From positions 1 through 45,102 of the forward strand of contig DASYZB010000049.1 of assembly GCA_035946615.1 (NCBI GenBank): a stretch of DNA of 45,102 bases, read 5' to 3'. The notes beneath the pieces are model-generated. The model did no database searches, had not been told where the DNA came from, and saw nothing but the letters and a program-made list of their open reading frames with translations. How positions within the stretch are numbered: position 1 is the first letter of the stretch; each line of letters opens with the position of its first letter. Source of the stretch: Verrucomicrobiia bacterium. Its GTDB lineage: Bacteria; Verrucomicrobiota; Verrucomicrobiia; Limisphaerales; UBA8199. Of the stretch, positions 43,748-45,102 are shown piece after piece. Position numbers and translations under genes: made by a program.

Positions 43748-44592
43748 AGCGCTTAATCAAACTACTCATCAGCCTGCTCGTCCGCGCCTGGGACATCCTG
43801 GTCGCTGGTGCGCTCCTGCGCCTGGGCAACCGCCCTCGCCCCACCTGCGTGGTCATCTATTATCATGCCATAGACGCCGCCCAACGCTCCCGGTTCGCTC
43901 GCCAAATGGATGAACTGCTGCGTCTGGCCAAACCTATCCCGGCCGACCTCGCCGCTCTCCCCGGCGACGATGCCCATTGCTGCGCCGTGACCTTCGACGA
44001 CGGTTTCGTGAGCGTCCTGGAGAATGCCTTGCCCGAGTTGGAAGCGCGCAATATCCCAGCCACTTTCTTTGTCCCCACCGGTTGCATGGGCCAGGCGCCC
44101 GGCTGGGTCAAACCGAACTCGCCCGCACGCCGGCAGCGCGTCCTCTCGGCTGACCGGCTCGCCACCCTGAAGCACCATCGCCTCCTGGCCATCGGCTCAC
44201 ATTCCGTCTCACACCCCGATTTCCTGAAACTCGACCCCGCCCAAGCTCGCTGCGAACTCGAGCAGTCCAAAGCTGAACTGGAGACCATTCTGGGCCGCAA
44301 AGTCGGCCTGTTCAGCTTTCCTCATGGCAAATGCGACCCGGCGAGAATCGAACTCGCCCGCGCCGCCGGTTACGAGTGCGTCTTTACCATCAACCCCTCC
44401 AACGTATTCTGCTCGGCCGCCGATTTCGTCCAGGGCCGCGTCGCGGTTGACCCCGCCGATTGGCCGCTGGAATTTCGCCTCAAGCTCCTGGGCGCCTATC
44501 GTTGGTTGGCCAAATCCGAGCCGAGAACCGCTGCGGCCAGTCCTTCGCTTCTCCCTCTCCCTCGGGAGCGGGCAGGGGTGAGGGGGAATTAA
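43735..44592 (+). CDS. Polysaccharide deacetylase
   Basis: A 285-residue protein starting MALLKRLIKLLISLLVRAWD, a basic-hydrophobic N-terminus that may be a membrane anchor. NodB motifs: CCAVTFDDGFVSVLENALPE (catalytic Asp pair), IGSHSVSHPDFLKLD (two metal-binding His) and GLFSFPHGKCDPARIEL. Length is normal. The last ~25 residues (SLLPLPRERAGVRGN) come from a palindromic repeat (CCCTCTCCCTCGGGAGCGGG) that recurs elsewhere in related forms. It overlaps the AsnB-like gene by 13 bp, so it is part of the same operon. Expected to de-N-acetylate the exopolysaccharide. Confidence 0.92.
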   Translation: MALLKRLIKLLISLLVRAWDILVAGALLRLGNRPRPTCVVIYYHAIDAAQRSRFARQMDELLRLAKPIPADLAALPGDDAHCCAVTFDDGFVSVLENALPELEARNIPATFFVPTGCMGQAPGWVKPNSPARRQRVLSADRLATLKHHRLLAIGSHSVSHPDFLKLDPAQARCELEQSKAELETILGRKVGLFSFPHGKCDPARIELARAAGYECVFTINPSNVFCSAADFVQGRVAVDPADWPLEFRLKLLGAYRWLAKSEPRTAAASPSLLPLPRERAGVRGN

Positions 44593-44637
44593 CCATTTGT
44601 GGTGCTCTTCAACATTCAGCCTTTAGCCTTGTCCTTG

Positions 44638-45102
44638 ATGCTCGCCCCAGTTGCCACCACTCGCCCCTTTACTACTTCGGTTGATGAAATAACCGAATCG
44701 GAGTGGAACGACCTGCTCACTCGGTTCGCCGATGCCAGCATCTATCAGACCTGGGCCTACGGTGCCGTTTCCTGGGGTGAACGGAATCTGAGTCACCTTG
44801 TGCTTAAGGATTCTGGACAAGTTATTGCGATGGCTCAACTACGCATCGCCAGAATCCCCATTCTCCGGCGAGGTGCGGCTTACCTCCGTTGGGGTCCTCT
44901 CTGGCGCCGGCAGGATCATTCTGTCGATCTTCAAAATCTGCGATTAATCACAGACTGCCTCGTACAGGAATATGTCCAAAAGCGCAAACTGCTCCTCCGC
45001 GTGCTCCCAAATGTGTTTAGCGAAGATGAATACGGGCTGGCTGCCAAGAAAATCCTACTAGCCGCCGGCCTCGTTTCCAGCAAAGCAACCAAGCCGTATC
45101 GT
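44638..45102 (+). CDS. FemAB/GNAT-type transferase, C-terminus cut by window edge
   Basis: An open frame from the ATG at 44638 (MLAPVATTRPFTTSVDEITE) with no stop before the edge; 155 residues visible. A GTG 12 codons upstream (44602) is an alternative start. FemAB-like N-terminal domain: WNDLLTRFADASIYQTWAYG, LSHLVLKDSGQVIAMAQLRI, and RGAAYLRWGPLWRR. These are the usual Q-T-x-x-W/Y-G and 'L-R-x-G-P' positions of peptidoglycan-bridge/lipid-II-type transferases. It is the second FemAB-like gene of the locus (the first is at 32690). Confidence 0.82.
   Translation, partial: MLAPVATTRPFTTSVDEITESEWNDLLTRFADASIYQTWAYGAVSWGERNLSHLVLKDSGQVIAMAQLRIARIPILRRGAAYLRWGPLWRRQDHSVDLQNLRLITDCLVQEYVQKRKLLLRVLPNVFSEDEYGLAAKKILLAAGLVSSKATKPYR

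Overview
This 45 kb window looks like a chromosomal segment of a Gram-negative, moderately GC-rich soil or sediment bacterium. The best guess is Verrucomicrobiota, in the Pedosphaera/Limisphaera area. The clues are a prepilin-type N-terminus on a non-pilin protein, a DUF2934 protein, a HEAT-repeat relic with a typical membrane anchor, a GT9 (LPS-type) glycosyltransferase, weak or absent Shine-Dalgarno sequences, and very many short dispersed repeats. This is inference from gene content; no marker-gene search was possible.

Layout. 1-6.7 kb holds an edge-truncated glycoside-hydrolase-like gene, small unknown genes, a lipoprotein with two retropepsin-like lobes, an ICMT-like methyltransferase, a decayed HEAT-repeat gene, an AIM24 protein, a secreted unknown and a DUF2934 protein. 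7-14.5 kb holds an alginate-lyase-family protein with a prepilin leader, a GT9 glycosyltransferase, a rhamnulokinase-like kinase, an M13 metallopeptidase and RlpA. 14.6-20.4 kb is a first polysaccharide locus: GT2, SAM methyltransferase, O-antigen ligase/polymerase, GT4 and a deacetylase-like protein, the last three overlapping. 20.6-26.5 kb is housekeeping: DUF6882, rpsA (S1), a convergent infC (IF-3) with a TTG start, a small unknown gene, a fatty-acid desaturase and rpsU (S21). 26.5-31.8 kb is a mobile and decayed zone: a complete IS630-type element with TA flanks, an IS630-related MITE fragment, a Tat-exported TIM-barrel-like protein, a vapC relic, a frameshifted REP-associated transposase between two large palindromic elements, and minus-strand gene relics. 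31.8-45.1 kb is a second, larger exopolysaccharide locus: NusG/RfaH-like regulator, FemAB-like, Wzc-like co-polymerase, deacetylase-GT4 fusion, toxin-antitoxin remnant, deacetylase, DUF433, GT2, asparagine-synthase-like, deacetylase and an edge-truncated FemAB-like gene.

How it fits together. The 31.8-45.1 kb set resembles the accessory gene set of PEP-CTERM/exosortase-type exopolysaccharide loci (FemAB, deacetylases, AsnB-like, Wzc-like), but no exosortase lies in the window. Several enzymes look altered: the Wzc-like protein lacks the P-loop lysine and the AsnB-like protein lacks the N-terminal cysteine nucleophile.

The most unusual layer is repetitive DNA. (i) A ~95-bp element folds as three hairpins inside an outer stem. 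It occurs in five near-full copies and one rearranged pair, and four full copies point toward a downstream gene start. (ii) Short tandem repeats with 7- or 8-nt units occur throughout, several inside glycan genes, where a gain or loss of one unit would shift the reading frame. (iii) IS630-related MITEs supply a C-terminal tail to one glycosyltransferase and the ribosome-binding region of the next membrane protein. I saw no tRNA, rRNA or CRISPR array.
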